From: Bacteroidota bacterium
Lineage (GTDB): Bacteria > Bacteroidota > Bacteroidia > Flavobacteriales > Flavobacteriaceae
DNA length: 64,000 nt
Direction of reading: 5' to 3'
Assembly: GCA_027621175.1 (NCBI GenBank)
Contig: JAQCCM010000001.1
Span: 62,001 to 126,000, forward strand
The notes beneath the pieces are model-generated. The model made no database searches, had not been told where the DNA came from, and saw nothing but the letters and a program-made list of their open reading frames with translations. Of this stretch, positions 1 through 9,777 are shown in pieces (the stretch's first letter is position 1; each line of letters starts with the position of its first letter). The position numbers were made by a program, and so were the translations under genes.

Positions 1-204
1 GGTGGAGCACCTAGCTGTTTTGACCGTGTTTTGGCTAGCCGTATGGGACTAAAAGCTGTGGAGGCACTTCTTGACGGAGTTTCTGGTAACATGGTTGGAA
101 TGTCCGATGGAAAAATGATTTTTACTCCTTTAAAGAAAGCAATAAAAGGAGAATCTAAAATTGATATGGAACTTGTTCGTTTATCAGAAATAATGAGACT
201 TTAA
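1..204 (+). CDS. pfkA: 6-phosphofructokinase, C-terminal fragment (5' end outside window)
   Basis: The first 67 codons read in frame from base 1 to a TAA at 202-204. They contain the conserved GG-x-P-x-x-FDR-x-LA-x-R-x-G block that lies near the C-terminus of ATP-dependent phosphofructokinases and helps bind fructose 6-phosphate. The enzyme makes fructose 1,6-bisphosphate in glycolysis. The gene lies 19 bp upstream of gapA in the same direction, so the two probably form a glycolytic operon. The catalytic and ATP-binding parts lie outside the window, so only family membership is supported. Confidence 0.88.
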   Translation, partial: GGAPSCFDRVLASRMGLKAVEALLDGVSGNMVGMSDGKMIFTPLKKAIKGESKIDMELVRLSEIMRL

Positions 205-220
205 ACTATAAATTATATAA

Positions 221-1225
<1,005 letters not shown>

Positions 1226-1230
1226 TATCT

Positions 1231-2082
1231 ATGAGACTTATTGTTGATAGTGGTTCAACCAAAACAGATTGGATTGCTCTTGATGCAAATAACGAGTTGT
1301 CTTTTGAAACCCAAACACAGGGTTTAAATCCTCAAGTGTTATCAGAGCAAATCATTGAAGAACGCATTGTTAACAATTACGATTTATATCGTCATCGAGA
1401 GGCGATTGAAAAAGTTTATTTCTATGGGGCTGGATGTGGTACGCGTCCACCCCGTGAAATTTTAAAACATCTTTTACAAGGTATTTTCACGAATGCACAA
1501 ATTGACGTAAAGGAAGATACGTATGCTGCTGTGTATGCCGCAACTAATCCTGGAGAGGAAAGTATTGTATGTATTTTAGGAACAGGCTCTAATTGCAGTT
1601 ATTTCGATGGGGCAGAAGTAGAACAACGTATTACATCGTTGGGTTATATTTTAATGGACGATGGCAGTGGAAATTATTACGGCCGTCAATTACTTCGTGA
1701 TTATTATTTCAATAAAATCCCTTCCGATTTAGCGAAAGTTTTTGAAGAATCTTTTGATTTATCTTCTGAAACGATTAAAACCAACTTATACAAAAAGCCG
1801 AATCCAAATACCTATTTGGCAAAATTCGCACGTTTTCTTATCGAAAATAAAGAAAATGAATACAGCCAAAACCTTATTAAAAAAGGATTTGATTTGTTTG
1901 CAAGGCATCAAATTATGCAATTTGAAAATGCAAAAAACCTACAGATTCATTTTATTGGATCTATTGCTTTTTACCTTCAAGACGAGTTGCGAGAAGTACT
2001 CGAAAATCTCGGACTTTCGTTTGGAAAAGTTTTAAAGAAGCCTATTGAAGGCTTGGTAGAACACCACAAGAAAAATGCTTAA
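1231..2082 (+). CDS. BadF/BadG/BcrA/BcrD-family ATPase, N-acetylglucosamine kinase-like
   Basis: The protein has 283 aa. Its N-terminal phosphate-1 loop D-S-G-S-T-K-T-D (residues 6-13) and central G-T-G-S-N-C (phosphate-2) mark the ASKHA sugar-kinase/BadF fold. Family members phosphorylate N-acetylglucosamine or related sugars; other BadF proteins are activases of radical enzymes, but no dehydratase gene is nearby. Its position 5 bp after gapA favours a sugar-kinase role, which is an inference. The last 4 bp overlap the convergent ridA gene. Confidence 0.8.
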   Translation: MRLIVDSGSTKTDWIALDANNELSFETQTQGLNPQVLSEQIIEERIVNNYDLYRHREAIEKVYFYGAGCGTRPPREILKHLLQGIFTNAQIDVKEDTYAAVYAATNPGEESIVCILGTGSNCSYFDGAEVEQRITSLGYILMDDGSGNYYGRQLLRDYYFNKIPSDLAKVFEESFDLSSETIKTNLYKKPNPNTYLAKFARFLIENKENEYSQNLIKKGFDLFARHQIMQFENAKNLQIHFIGSIAFYLQDELREVLENLGLSFGKVLKKPIEGLVEHHKKNA

Positions 2083-2459
2083 GCTATTGCTATAAGCGAA
2101 ATCTCAACGTTAACGTTTTTAGGCAATACAGATACTTGAACAGTTTCTCTCGCGGGTGCTGTTTCGTCATTAAAATACGAACCATATACTTGGTTGATTT
2201 CGCTAAAATCATTCATATCTGAAATAAAGATACTACACTTCACCACTTGTGAAAAATCCATATCCGCTGCATGAAGTACCGCAGCCAAATTTTCCATCAC
2301 TTGTTTGGTCTCCGCTTTGATATCTCCACTGATTAATTCATTTGTTTTTGGGTCAATGGCAATTTGACCACTTGCATAAAGCGTGTTCCCTTTCAATACC
2401 GCTTGATTGTAAGGCCCTATGGGAAGCGGCGCATCTGCCGTTTTGATTATTTTTTTCAT
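2079..2459 (-). CDS. ridA: RidA-family reactive intermediate deaminase
   Basis: The protein has 126 aa, the normal RidA length, when started at the ATG at 2457-2459; an ORF extension upstream has no family support. The substrate-binding arginine lies in A-R-E-T-V-Q-V, the block Y-A-S-G-Q-I-A-I-D is conserved, and the end (V-E-I-S-L-I-A) is typical. RidA hydrolyses 2-aminoacrylate and other enamine/imine by-products of PLP enzymes in the cytosol. The gene is 10 bp downstream of lptD and probably read with it, although the two functions are unrelated. Confidence 0.92.
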   Translation of the reverse strand: MKKIIKTADAPLPIGPYNQAVLKGNTLYASGQIAIDPKTNELISGDIKAETKQVMENLAAVLHAADMDFSQVVKCSIFISDMNDFSEINQVYGSYFNDETAPARETVQVSVLPKNVNVEISLIAIA

Positions 2460-2469
2460 TCGTATAATA

Positions 2470-5094
2470 TTAAAGTCTTTTATCTGGTTCACGACGCTTT
2501 TCGTATTTTAAATCACGTAACATCCCCGATTTGACGCCAATAAAAAAATACCACGATTGGCGGTAACCAAAAGGAGTCCAAGAAATATTCATATCCCAAC
2601 TATCTAAATCACGATTAATACCCAAATTGGTAAATGTGACTCCTTTGTTTTTAAAATCATATCCCGACGAAACATTCACTTTCCACTTAGGCGTGAGTGA
2701 CACGTTTGCGGAAGCCATAAGAGAATTATTACTGATTTGACGTTCTTGCCTGGCATTAGAATAGGTAAAGCTATGCCTTAAATTTATACTCCAGGGTATA
2801 TTGGTCGTGTAAAACCCAGCTTTTTTCGTGTCGGATTCACTTTTTTCTTCGTCTTTATTCATACCAATTCGACCTACTTGTTCATCAAGCCCCAGGTTAT
2901 TGTCTAAGCCCGGAATACTGTTTTGGTTTTCATTTTTTGAACTTGAATTGCCCTTACTTTTAAAGGTATGCCCCCAATTGATGTTGGCGCTCGTCATCCT
3001 AAACAATGGACCTCCATTTTCTATATTAAAGGTATTGATACGTTTGCCGGTATCATCAATGGCGTAAGGGTCAAATGTTGCTCCTAGATTTATGTTGAGC
3101 TTATTGTCTAAAATCGGGATAACCGTGGTCATTCTAACGGGACTCCATCGAAGGGAGTCTGCTGTAATGTTATAGTTTGTAGAAAAGTTAAGGTTGTTTA
3201 GAATTTTTACTTTTTTCAGCTCTGTTACGGTTGAATCTCTGTCTTTTACTTTTGCTTCTAGTGTATTGCGCAACGTAAACCCAACAGAACTGGACTTGCG
3301 GTTTCCGGGTCTTCCGTACAAGCCACCTTCGAAGCGTGTATATTCTCTTGTATTGGCTTCTGCATCAATGATGTATTCATCATAATACTGTTCAAAACTT
3401 GGACTATTGCTGTAGCTTACATTTGCATTGATGACATGTCGAAGGCTTTGAATTTTTTTATCCTGCTTAAAATTAAAAACGCCATATAGTGTAGTATTTG
3501 CCGCAGCATTAAAATTGTATTGTGCAAATCTATCAAAACCTCTTATGGTGTCTTGCGCTGGAAGTGCGTTTAATGCAATGTCATAATTGTTTTTCTTAAT
3601 GGTTTGATTCGACCAAACTTCGCTGTAATTCCCACCCACTGTAAAATTAAAATGCTTGGCCACTTTAAAATTTGTAGCAATAGGAATACTGTGATTCATC
3701 CCCGATTTAGCCCCGTAAAAAAGTCCTTTTGCTGCAATAATATCATCTGTACTGTTGATGCGATTATCACCACGCATGGTGTATTGAAAGTTCACATTCT
3801 GTAGTATTCCTTTTTTAATGCCATTTCGTTTAGCAAACGGATATATACGCTCCATGTTTGCCGTGAGTGAAGGCAAGGTCATATTCACAGATTGTGTTTG
3901 TGTGTTTTGACTGTGTGTCGCCGATAGGGAAAGATTAACGGATGGGTATTTGGGGAATGTTTTTGAATATGAAACAGATGAATTGAGTGTGTTATTTAAA
4001 AAATTATTGGTGTTGATTTGATTGAGCGACTCACGGAAATAAGAGCTCGTTCCTAAATTTACAGATGCAGAAAACCTACTATTGGGATTTGATTTACTGT
4101 CTTTACTGTGGGACCAACGCAAATTAAAAATAGTAGTTTTACTGTAGCTGGGAAGTCCACGCTCTCCATTTATTAGATTCTCGTATCTGAACGCAAAACT
4201 TCCTCTATACTTATAGCGTTTGTAATAATTATTTTCTACTCGAAACCCATAGCTGCCATTGGTATAATAATCACCCATAATGGCTACGTCTAAGTTGTCT
4301 GACAGAACAAAATAATATCCACCATTTTGAAGAAAATACCCTCTGTTAAAATTCTCGCCTATCGTAGGAAATAAAAACCCTGTTGCGCGTTTTTGTGTCA
4401 TGGGGAAATACGCAAAGGGAAAAAATAAAGGAGTGGGAACATCAGCAATATACATATTACTTAAACCTGCAATCATCTTTCTTTTCGGAACAAATTTTGC
4501 TGTTCGCACACGAATATAATATTCCGGATCATCCACATTTTCGGAAGTAGTTAATTTTGCATTACGCAAATAATAAACAGAATCGTTTTGTTTTTTTGTG
4601 GCAGTAGCTTTGACATTCATGCCTTGCTGCTCACTTCTTGAATTCCAAATGAGGGCTTTTTTGGTTTTAAAATTAAAGCGAATAGAATCAGGAAACACTT
4701 GATCGCCACCTTGTTTAAAGGACGGCGGTTGTGTCAACTCGCCAAGAGAATCTTTGATGCGTCCAGCGGAAACTTCATTGGTTTTATAGTCTAGTACAAT
4801 CACTCCAGACTTTAACTCAATATCTTGGTAATACAGTTCTGCACCATCATACATATAGAGTTTATTGTCCTTTCTGTCAATAACCATATAGCCATCAGCA
4901 TGTCGCTTGATTTTGTCCAAAAGAACAGGTTCTTTTTCTTGAATGGTATCTTGTGCTACGGCAGGTATACTGTCCGTAACAGTGGGTAATTCTTGCGCAT
5001 TTAAAAAAGATGAAACAGCAAAAAATGCACTAAGAAACAGCGCAAGAAAAGGGATGCCAGAATATTGTCTTATTTTTGACAAAGATTTCATCAT
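2470..5094 (-). CDS. lptD: LptD-like LPS-assembly outer-membrane protein
   Basis: The protein has about 874 aa from either of two adjacent ATGs (5094 or 5091). A signal peptide ending near L-N-A-Q is followed by an OstA/LptA-like beta-jellyroll region (kinds of V-x-D-G-Y and D-x-x-V-L-D-Y-K-T repeats), then the block F-F-P-F-A-Y-F-P-x-T (about residues 230-250) and a long C-terminal beta-barrel rich in alternating aromatics. With LptE, LptD inserts lipopolysaccharide into the outer leaflet. It is divergent from an amidase gene; the two start regions overlap and each carries its own TATTTTTG box. The extra N-terminal 51 codons in the open frame cross the promoter and are rejected. Confidence 0.88.
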   Translation of the reverse strand: MMKSLSKIRQYSGIPFLALFLSAFFAVSSFLNAQELPTVTDSIPAVAQDTIQEKEPVLLDKIKRHADGYMVIDRKDNKLYMYDGAELYYQDIELKSGVIVLDYKTNEVSAGRIKDSLGELTQPPSFKQGGDQVFPDSIRFNFKTKKALIWNSRSEQQGMNVKATATKKQNDSVYYLRNAKLTTSENVDDPEYYIRVRTAKFVPKRKMIAGLSNMYIADVPTPLFFPFAYFPMTQKRATGFLFPTIGENFNRGYFLQNGGYYFVLSDNLDVAIMGDYYTNGSYGFRVENNYYKRYKYRGSFAFRYENLINGERGLPSYSKTTIFNLRWSHSKDSKSNPNSRFSASVNLGTSSYFRESLNQINTNNFLNNTLNSSVSYSKTFPKYPSVNLSLSATHSQNTQTQSVNMTLPSLTANMERIYPFAKRNGIKKGILQNVNFQYTMRGDNRINSTDDIIAAKGLFYGAKSGMNHSIPIATNFKVAKHFNFTVGGNYSEVWSNQTIKKNNYDIALNALPAQDTIRGFDRFAQYNFNAAANTTLYGVFNFKQDKKIQSLRHVINANVSYSNSPSFEQYYDEYIIDAEANTREYTRFEGGLYGRPGNRKSSSVGFTLRNTLEAKVKDRDSTVTELKKVKILNNLNFSTNYNITADSLRWSPVRMTTVIPILDNKLNINLGATFDPYAIDDTGKRINTFNIENGGPLFRMTSANINWGHTFKSKGNSSSKNENQNSIPGLDNNLGLDEQVGRIGMNKDEEKSESDTKKAGFYTTNIPWSINLRHSFTYSNARQERQISNNSLMASANVSLTPKWKVNVSSGYDFKNKGVTFTNLGINRDLDSWDMNISWTPFGYRQSWYFFIGVKSGMLRDLKYEKRREPDKRL
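5071..5078 (+). promoter_or_regulatory. -7 box TATTTTTG for the amidase gene
   Basis: TATTTTTG followed by AC matches the Bacteroidota -7 consensus TAnnTTTG. It lies inside the first codons of lptD, 14 bp before an ATG at 5093 and about 50 bp before the preferred start at 5129. No clear -33 TTTG is seen at the right distance, so this is moderate evidence. Confidence 0.5.
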
Positions 5095-5103
5095 GATTGG
5101 GGT

Positions 5104-5111
5104 CAAAAATA
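5104..5111 (-). promoter_or_regulatory. -7 box TATTTTTG for lptD
   Basis: The minus strand reads TATTTTTGAC, identical over ten bases to the box serving the amidase on the other strand. Only 9 bp separate it from the lptD ATG at 5094, so the lptD mRNA would begin a few bases before its start codon. The two promoters face each other across 25 bp and their 5' ends would overlap. Confidence 0.55.
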
Positions 5112-5128
5112 CACATATTTTATCCAGT

Positions 5129-6223
5129 ATGCGCCTTGCACTGTCCATATCGCTTTTAACTTTCTTAACTTTTGTGTTTACGCACAAATTATATGCCCAA
5201 AACGATAAGCCTTTTACAGTGGTAATTGACGCTGGACATGGCGGCAAAGATCCTGGTAACAGAGGGAATAATTATTACGAAAAGAAAATTGTTTTAAATA
5301 TTGCTTTAAAAACGGGCGAATTACTTAAAAAAGAAAAAGGAGTAAAAGTGGTTTATACCCGAACATCTGATCGCTATATTACCCTAAACGGAAGAGCAAA
5401 TATTGCCAACAAGGCAAAAGCAGATTTATTTATTTCTATTCATTGCGATGCGCACAACTCAAACGCCTATGGCGCAGGAACTTTTGTGTTGGGTTTACAC
5501 CGAAACCAAGATAATTTCCGCATAGCTCAAAAAGAAAATGCTGTTATTTTTTTAGAGGATAATTATGAACAAGAATACGATGGTTTTGACCCCAATAACC
5601 CTGAATCTGTTATAAGTTTGGTGTTGATGCAAGAAGATTACCTCAATCAAAGTATAGAAGCTGCGAATTACATTCAACAGAGTTTTGTGCATAACCTAAA
5701 GCGTAAAAATCGTACTGTAAAACAAGCGGGTTTTTTAGTTCTACGTAACACGTATATGCCTAGTGTTTTGGTGGAAACAGGCTTTTTAACAAATGCCAAA
5801 GAAGGCGCGTATTTAAACTCAAAGCAAGGTCAAAGCGAAATAAGCCGTGCCATTGCGAACGCCGTAATGAAGTATAAATCGTCTTTGGATGGGACCTTGT
5901 TTACAGGTTTAGTAATGGAAGATGCGCCAACACAAATCACCACAACCTCCAAAAAAACATCTTCTTCAATAAGCTACAGAATACAAATTGCTGCAAGCAC
6001 AAATAAAATCAAACCTGTTTCCTATAATTTTAAAGGGCTCGCTCCAATCACTCGCATTAAAAAGGGGAGTTTGTATCGGTATTATTATGGTGATTTTACC
6101 TCCTATAAAGAAGCAATGGCGACTATGGCAACTGTTTTGGCTAAAGGGTACAAGGGAGCCTATGTCAAAGCATTTAAGGATAACACCGAAGTGTCAATAA
6201 CTGGTGAAATGAAATCTAAATAA
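5129..6223 (+). CDS. N-acetylmuramoyl-L-alanine amidase with SPOR-like C-terminus
   Basis: From the ATG at 5129 the 364-aa product begins with a good signal peptide (M-R-L-A-L-S-I-S to L-Y-A-Q), followed by an Amidase_3 domain. Zinc ligands are visible in D-A-G-H-G-G, in E of N-Y-Y-E-K-K and in S-I-H-C-D-A-H; the catalytic Glu is in V-L-V-E-T-G-F-L-T-N. The last 80 residues resemble a SPOR peptidoglycan-binding domain. It would cleave the bond between MurNAc and the stem peptide in the periplasm, typically at division. An in-frame ATG at 5093 gives a longer n-region and is the main alternative start. An MCE-family gene follows 50 bp downstream. Confidence 0.9.
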   Translation: MRLALSISLLTFLTFVFTHKLYAQNDKPFTVVIDAGHGGKDPGNRGNNYYEKKIVLNIALKTGELLKKEKGVKVVYTRTSDRYITLNGRANIANKAKADLFISIHCDAHNSNAYGAGTFVLGLHRNQDNFRIAQKENAVIFLEDNYEQEYDGFDPNNPESVISLVLMQEDYLNQSIEAANYIQQSFVHNLKRKNRTVKQAGFLVLRNTYMPSVLVETGFLTNAKEGAYLNSKQGQSEISRAIANAVMKYKSSLDGTLFTGLVMEDAPTQITTTSKKTSSSISYRIQIAASTNKIKPVSYNFKGLAPITRIKKGSLYRYYYGDFTSYKEAMATMATVLAKGYKGAYVKAFKDNTEVSITGEMKSK

Positions 6224-6227
6224 GGCG

Positions 6228-6257
6228 TTTAATCTCCCCAAATATTCCTTATTTTTG
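6228..6257 (+). promoter_or_regulatory. Candidate promoter TTTA-N18-TATTTTTG before the MCE gene
   Basis: TTTA at 6228-6231 and TATTTTTG at 6250-6257 fit the flavobacterial -33/-7 arrangement. The -7 box starts the same 10-base string (TATTTTTGAC) seen upstream of lptD and the amidase. The GTG start of the downstream gene is 16 bp after the box. Confidence 0.5.
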
Positions 6258-6273
6258 ACAAAATTGCTTTCAA

Positions 6274-7221
6274 GTGAATTTTTCTAACGAAGTAAAAACA
6301 GCATTGCTCTTTATCTTTGGAATCGCCCTATTCCTTATTGGTTTTAGCTACCTAAAATCGAACGACGTTTTTATTGCCGACAGGGTTTTTTATGGCATTT
6401 ACGATAACACCGAAGGTCTTATTAACGGAACTCCCGTAACCATAAATGGATATACTGTGGGTGCGGTAGAATCTAGCGAGTTATTACATCCATCTGGAAA
6501 GATACGCGTTACATTTAGAGTAGAAAATGATTTTCCTTTTTCCAAAAACAGTATTGCTCAAATTTATGAGTCAGGGTTGATTGGTGGAAAAGCACTTGCT
6601 GTTGTTCCTGCATCTGACAACGCCCCTTTGGCAGTACATCGCGATACGTTACAAACAAGTGTTGCCCCCGGATTAACAGATTTGGTTAATGAAAAACTTT
6701 CGCCCCTACAAGAAAAAATTGAAAGCATGATTGTTCATGCTGATTCGGTGTTAATCGCACTTGCCAATGTCCTTGACACCCAACGTCAGGAAGCGTTACG
6801 ACAATCGATAGATCAGTTTAACAAAACTACTACCGCATTAGCATCCTTGACAACATCGTTAGATAATAATTTAAATTCTTCTGATGGATCCTTAAACAAG
6901 ACCTTTGCTTCGCTTGAACGCATTTCAGCTAATGCAGTCTCCATAACGGATTCACTACAACAAGCTCCTTTGGGTGCAACCATCCGTTCGCTACAGCAAA
7001 CATCTGAAGACCTAGCGCTTATTACATCAAAAATCAGTGCTGGTGAAGGCTCGCTTGGTAAATTGATTCATAGCGATTCGCTCATTAATACCCTAAATCA
7101 AACCAGTAATCAAGCACAATTATTACTTGAAGATTTGCGTCTGAACCCAAAACGCTATGTACACTTTTCGTTGTTTGGTAAAAAAAATAAGGCCTACGAA
7201 CAACCAAAAAAGTCTGAGTAG
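6274..7221 (+). CDS. MCE (MlaD-family) lipid-transport protein
   Basis: The protein has 315 aa with a GTG start. A single N-terminal membrane anchor (about residues 9-29) is followed by an MCE domain (about 35-115) with the pattern G-L-x-x-G-T-P-V-x-I-x-G-Y-x-V-G, then a long helical region likely to form coiled coil, and a charged tail. MlaD-type proteins form rings on the inner membrane that shuttle phospholipids across the periplasm with an MlaEF ABC transporter. Those partner genes are not in the window. The gene lies between an envelope amidase and a redox operon, 2 bp before the latter. Confidence 0.87.
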   Translation: MNFSNEVKTALLFIFGIALFLIGFSYLKSNDVFIADRVFYGIYDNTEGLINGTPVTINGYTVGAVESSELLHPSGKIRVTFRVENDFPFSKNSIAQIYESGLIGGKALAVVPASDNAPLAVHRDTLQTSVAPGLTDLVNEKLSPLQEKIESMIVHADSVLIALANVLDTQRQEALRQSIDQFNKTTTALASLTTSLDNNLNSSDGSLNKTFASLERISANAVSITDSLQQAPLGATIRSLQQTSEDLALITSKISAGEGSLGKLIHSDSLINTLNQTSNQAQLLLEDLRLNPKRYVHFSLFGKKNKAYEQPKKSE

Positions 7222-7223
7222 CC

Positions 7224-8552
7224 ATGACTTCATATATTCCTAATATTGCATTTGCCGTTTTGTTTGTTGTTTTGGTTGGGCTTTTTACTCGAAACGTTCG
7301 CCGTATTATTCGAAACATTAAATTAGGAAAATCTGCAAACAGATTAGATCAGCCCAAAAAACGTTGGTTGCACATGGCACGTATTGCACTAGGTCAATCT
7401 AAAATGGTGCGCAAACCTCTCTCTGGTGCACTGCACGTGATTGTATATGTAGGCTTTGTTGTGATTAACATCGAATTGCTCGAAATTGTACTTGACGGAT
7501 TTTTAGGCACGCATCGCGTTTTTGCGCCCTTTTTAGGAAGTGTATATGATGCACTCATTTTTACTTTCGAAATTTTTGCTGCTCTTGTATTAATCAGTGT
7601 TTTTTTCTTTTGGACAAGACGAAATATTGTTCGAATCAAACGCTTTTGGAAACCCGAAATGAAAGGCTGGCCCAAATGGGATGCAGATATCATTTTATAT
7701 GCCGAAGTTGTACTCATGGGATTGTTTTTAACCATGAATGCTTCCGATTATTGGCTGCAAACTGTAGCACAAAATGAACATTATATACTGGCAGGAAGTT
7801 TTCCCGTTAGCCAATTGTTGCTTCCTCTTTTTGATGGGATGACAACACAACAAGTCATTGGGATTGAACGCACAACGTGGTGGTTACACATTAGTGGTAT
7901 CTTACTGTTTTTGAATTATTTATACTATTCTAAACATTTGCATATAATTCTTGCTTTTCCAAACACCTATTTTGCGAAGTTATCGCCTCAAGGCGAACTT
8001 TCTAATATGGAGGAGGTAACCAAAGAAGTAGCGCTGATGTTAGATCCAGAAGCAGATCCCTATGCAGCACCCCCTAACGATGCAACGCCAAGTACTTTTG
8101 GTGCAGCAGATGTTACTGATTTAAATTGGGTGCAACTTATGAATGCATACTCATGTACCGAATGTGGACGCTGTACGGATGAATGTCCCGCGAATCAAAC
8201 AGGTAAATTATTATCTCCTAGAAAAATCATGATGGATACACGGGATAGACTTACCGAGATAGGTTCTTATTTAAATAAGGGCGAAGAACCCAATCAAAAT
8301 ACGCTATTAGACACCTATATTTCAAGGGAGGAATTATGGGCATGTACTTCATGTAATGCTTGTGTAGAAGCCTGTCCAATTGCCATAGATCCGCTTTCTA
8401 TTATCATGGAAATGCGTAGGTATCTGGTAATGGAGCAATCTGCCGCTCCTAACGAATTAAATGTAATGATGACCAATGTAGAAAACAACGGTGCTCCTTG
8501 GCCATTTAATCAACAAGACCGTATTGCCTGGCGCGAAGAATTAATAACATAA
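7224..8552 (+). CDS. Membrane-bound 4Fe-4S oxidoreductase (HdrE/NarI-like membrane part fused to a dicluster domain)
   Basis: The protein has 442 aa. The N-terminal 240 residues contain several membrane helices with histidines suited to haem b or quinone binding. The C-terminal part has two CxxCxxCxxxCP clusters starting at Cys311 and Cys374, which bind two [4Fe-4S] centres. The next-but-one gene encodes a CCG-domain protein, so the pair resembles the split HdrD/GlpC/LutA-type quinone-linked oxidoreductases. The electron donor is unknown. The gene is a conserved flavobacterial type often annotated simply as Fe-S oxidoreductase. It is 2 bp from the MCE gene and 2 bp from the HAD gene, so an operon is likely. 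Confidence 0.85.
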   Translation: MTSYIPNIAFAVLFVVLVGLFTRNVRRIIRNIKLGKSANRLDQPKKRWLHMARIALGQSKMVRKPLSGALHVIVYVGFVVINIELLEIVLDGFLGTHRVFAPFLGSVYDALIFTFEIFAALVLISVFFFWTRRNIVRIKRFWKPEMKGWPKWDADIILYAEVVLMGLFLTMNASDYWLQTVAQNEHYILAGSFPVSQLLLPLFDGMTTQQVIGIERTTWWLHISGILLFLNYLYYSKHLHIILAFPNTYFAKLSPQGELSNMEEVTKEVALMLDPEADPYAAPPNDATPSTFGAADVTDLNWVQLMNAYSCTECGRCTDECPANQTGKLLSPRKIMMDTRDRLTEIGSYLNKGEEPNQNTLLDTYISREELWACTSCNACVEACPIAIDPLSIIMEMRRYLVMEQSAAPNELNVMMTNVENNGAPWPFNQQDRIAWREELIT

Positions 8553-8554
8553 AA

Positions 8555-9001
8555 ATGGATAAACAAAAAGTAGATCAACTACTCAAAGAGAAACTAGAAG
8601 ACGGAGAACACGTAAGTCCTGTACTTCCAGAAGGTGTCAAAAACTATTTGATAGATATTGACGGCACCATCTGTGATGATATTCCTAACGAAGAACCAGA
8701 GCGTATGGCAACGGCTGAATTATATCCCGATGCTCTAAAGACATTAAACAAGTGGTATGACGAAGGACACGTCATTTGTTTTTTTACTTCACGCACAGAA
8801 GAGCATCGCAATGTTACAGAAAAGTGGCTTAAAGAAAATGGATTTAATTACCATTCTCTTCTTATGGGTAAACCTCGTGGCGGAAACTACCACTGGGTAG
8901 ATAACCATTTGGTACGCGCAACACGATACAACGGTAAGTTTACCGATTTGGTAGAGAAAGAGGTAACCATTGAAGTTTTTGATGACGGCTTCCACGACTA
9001 A
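8555..9001 (+). CDS. HAD-superfamily phosphatase-like protein
   Basis: The protein has 148 aa. Motif I is D-I-D-G-T (nucleophile Asp and general acid Asp), motif II is F-F-T-S-R-T, and a later lysine and acidic residues fit motif III-IV positions (W-V-D-N). This suggests a small-molecule phosphatase of the LNS2/acid-phosphatase-like HAD group; the substrate cannot be read. Its 3' end overlaps the CCG protein start by 20 bp, which points to translational coupling with the Fe-S oxidoreductase pair. Flavobacterial homologues are sometimes mislabelled phosphoheptose isomerase; no SIS domain is present. Confidence 0.8.
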   Translation: MDKQKVDQLLKEKLEDGEHVSPVLPEGVKNYLIDIDGTICDDIPNEEPERMATAELYPDALKTLNKWYDEGHVICFFTSRTEEHRNVTEKWLKENGFNYHSLLMGKPRGGNYHWVDNHLVRATRYNGKFTDLVEKEVTIEVFDDGFHD

Positions 9002-9776
9002 CATTCCAACCATGTCTGAATTGGCGGCTCAGGGCAAACAGCCCGAGGTGCTTTTTTGGGTGGGATGCGCGGGCAGCTTTGACGAGCGTGCCAAAAAAAT
9101 CACCAAGGCATTTGTTAAACTTTTGATAAAAGCAGAGGTTTCCTTTGCCGTTCTTGGTCCTGAAGAAAGTTGTACTGGCGATCCTGCGAAGCGTGCTGGA
9201 AATGAGTTTTTATTCCAGATGCAAGCCATGACCAACATTGAAGTACTCAATGGTTATGAGGTGAAAAAGATAGTTACGGCTTGTCCGCATTGCTTTAATA
9301 CGCTAAAAAATGAATATCCAGGTTTGGGTGGAAGCTATGAAGTCATGCACCACACACAGTTTTTAAAACAGTTACTCAACGAAAAAAAATTAAAAGTGGA
9401 AGGCGGTTCGTTCAAAGGAAAACGGATCACGTTTCACGATCCATGTTATTTGGGAAGAGCCAATAACGAATACGAAGCGCCACGAGCTGTTTTATCAAAA
9501 CTTGAAAGTGAACTCATTGAAATGAAAAACTGTAAGGCGAAAGGACTATGTTGTGGGGCAGGTGGGGCGCAAATGTTTAAAGATGCCGAGCCTGGAAACA
9601 AGGAAATCAATATTGAACGTACCGATCAAGCCTTGGCAACAAAACCGGACATCATTGCAGCAGGATGCCCTTTTTGCAATACCATGATGACAGACGGTGT
9701 CAAAAATAAAGAGCAAGAGCATAAAGTTGCTGTTATGGATATTGCAGAACTTTTAGAACAGGCACAAGACTTATAA
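8982..9776 (+). CDS. CCG-domain (Fe-S)-binding oxidoreductase subunit
   Basis: The protein has about 264 aa. Two cysteine-rich CCG modules are visible: A-C-P-H-C-F-N-T-L with D-P-C-Y-L-G-R and C-C-G-A-G-G, plus A-G-C-P-F-C-N-T-M. Such modules hold the non-cubane or linked 4Fe-4S centre in HdrB/D, GlpC, LutA and SdhE-type subunits. The start at 8982 (M-T-A-S-T-T-N-I-P-T-M) is preferred because the sequence before the W-V-G-C-A-G-S-F-D block resembles that of flavobacterial homologues as I know them; ATG 9012 is the alternative. It is the likely catalytic partner of the membrane dicluster protein upstream. Confidence 0.84.
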   Translation: MTASTTNIPTMSELAAQGKQPEVLFWVGCAGSFDERAKKITKAFVKLLIKAEVSFAVLGPEESCTGDPAKRAGNEFLFQMQAMTNIEVLNGYEVKKIVTACPHCFNTLKNEYPGLGGSYEVMHHTQFLKQLLNEKKLKVEGGSFKGKRITFHDPCYLGRANNEYEAPRAVLSKLESELIEMKNCKAKGLCCGAGGAQMFKDAEPGNKEINIERTDQALATKPDIIAAGCPFCNTMMTDGVKNKEQEHKVAVMDIAELLEQAQDL

Positions 9777-9777
9777 T

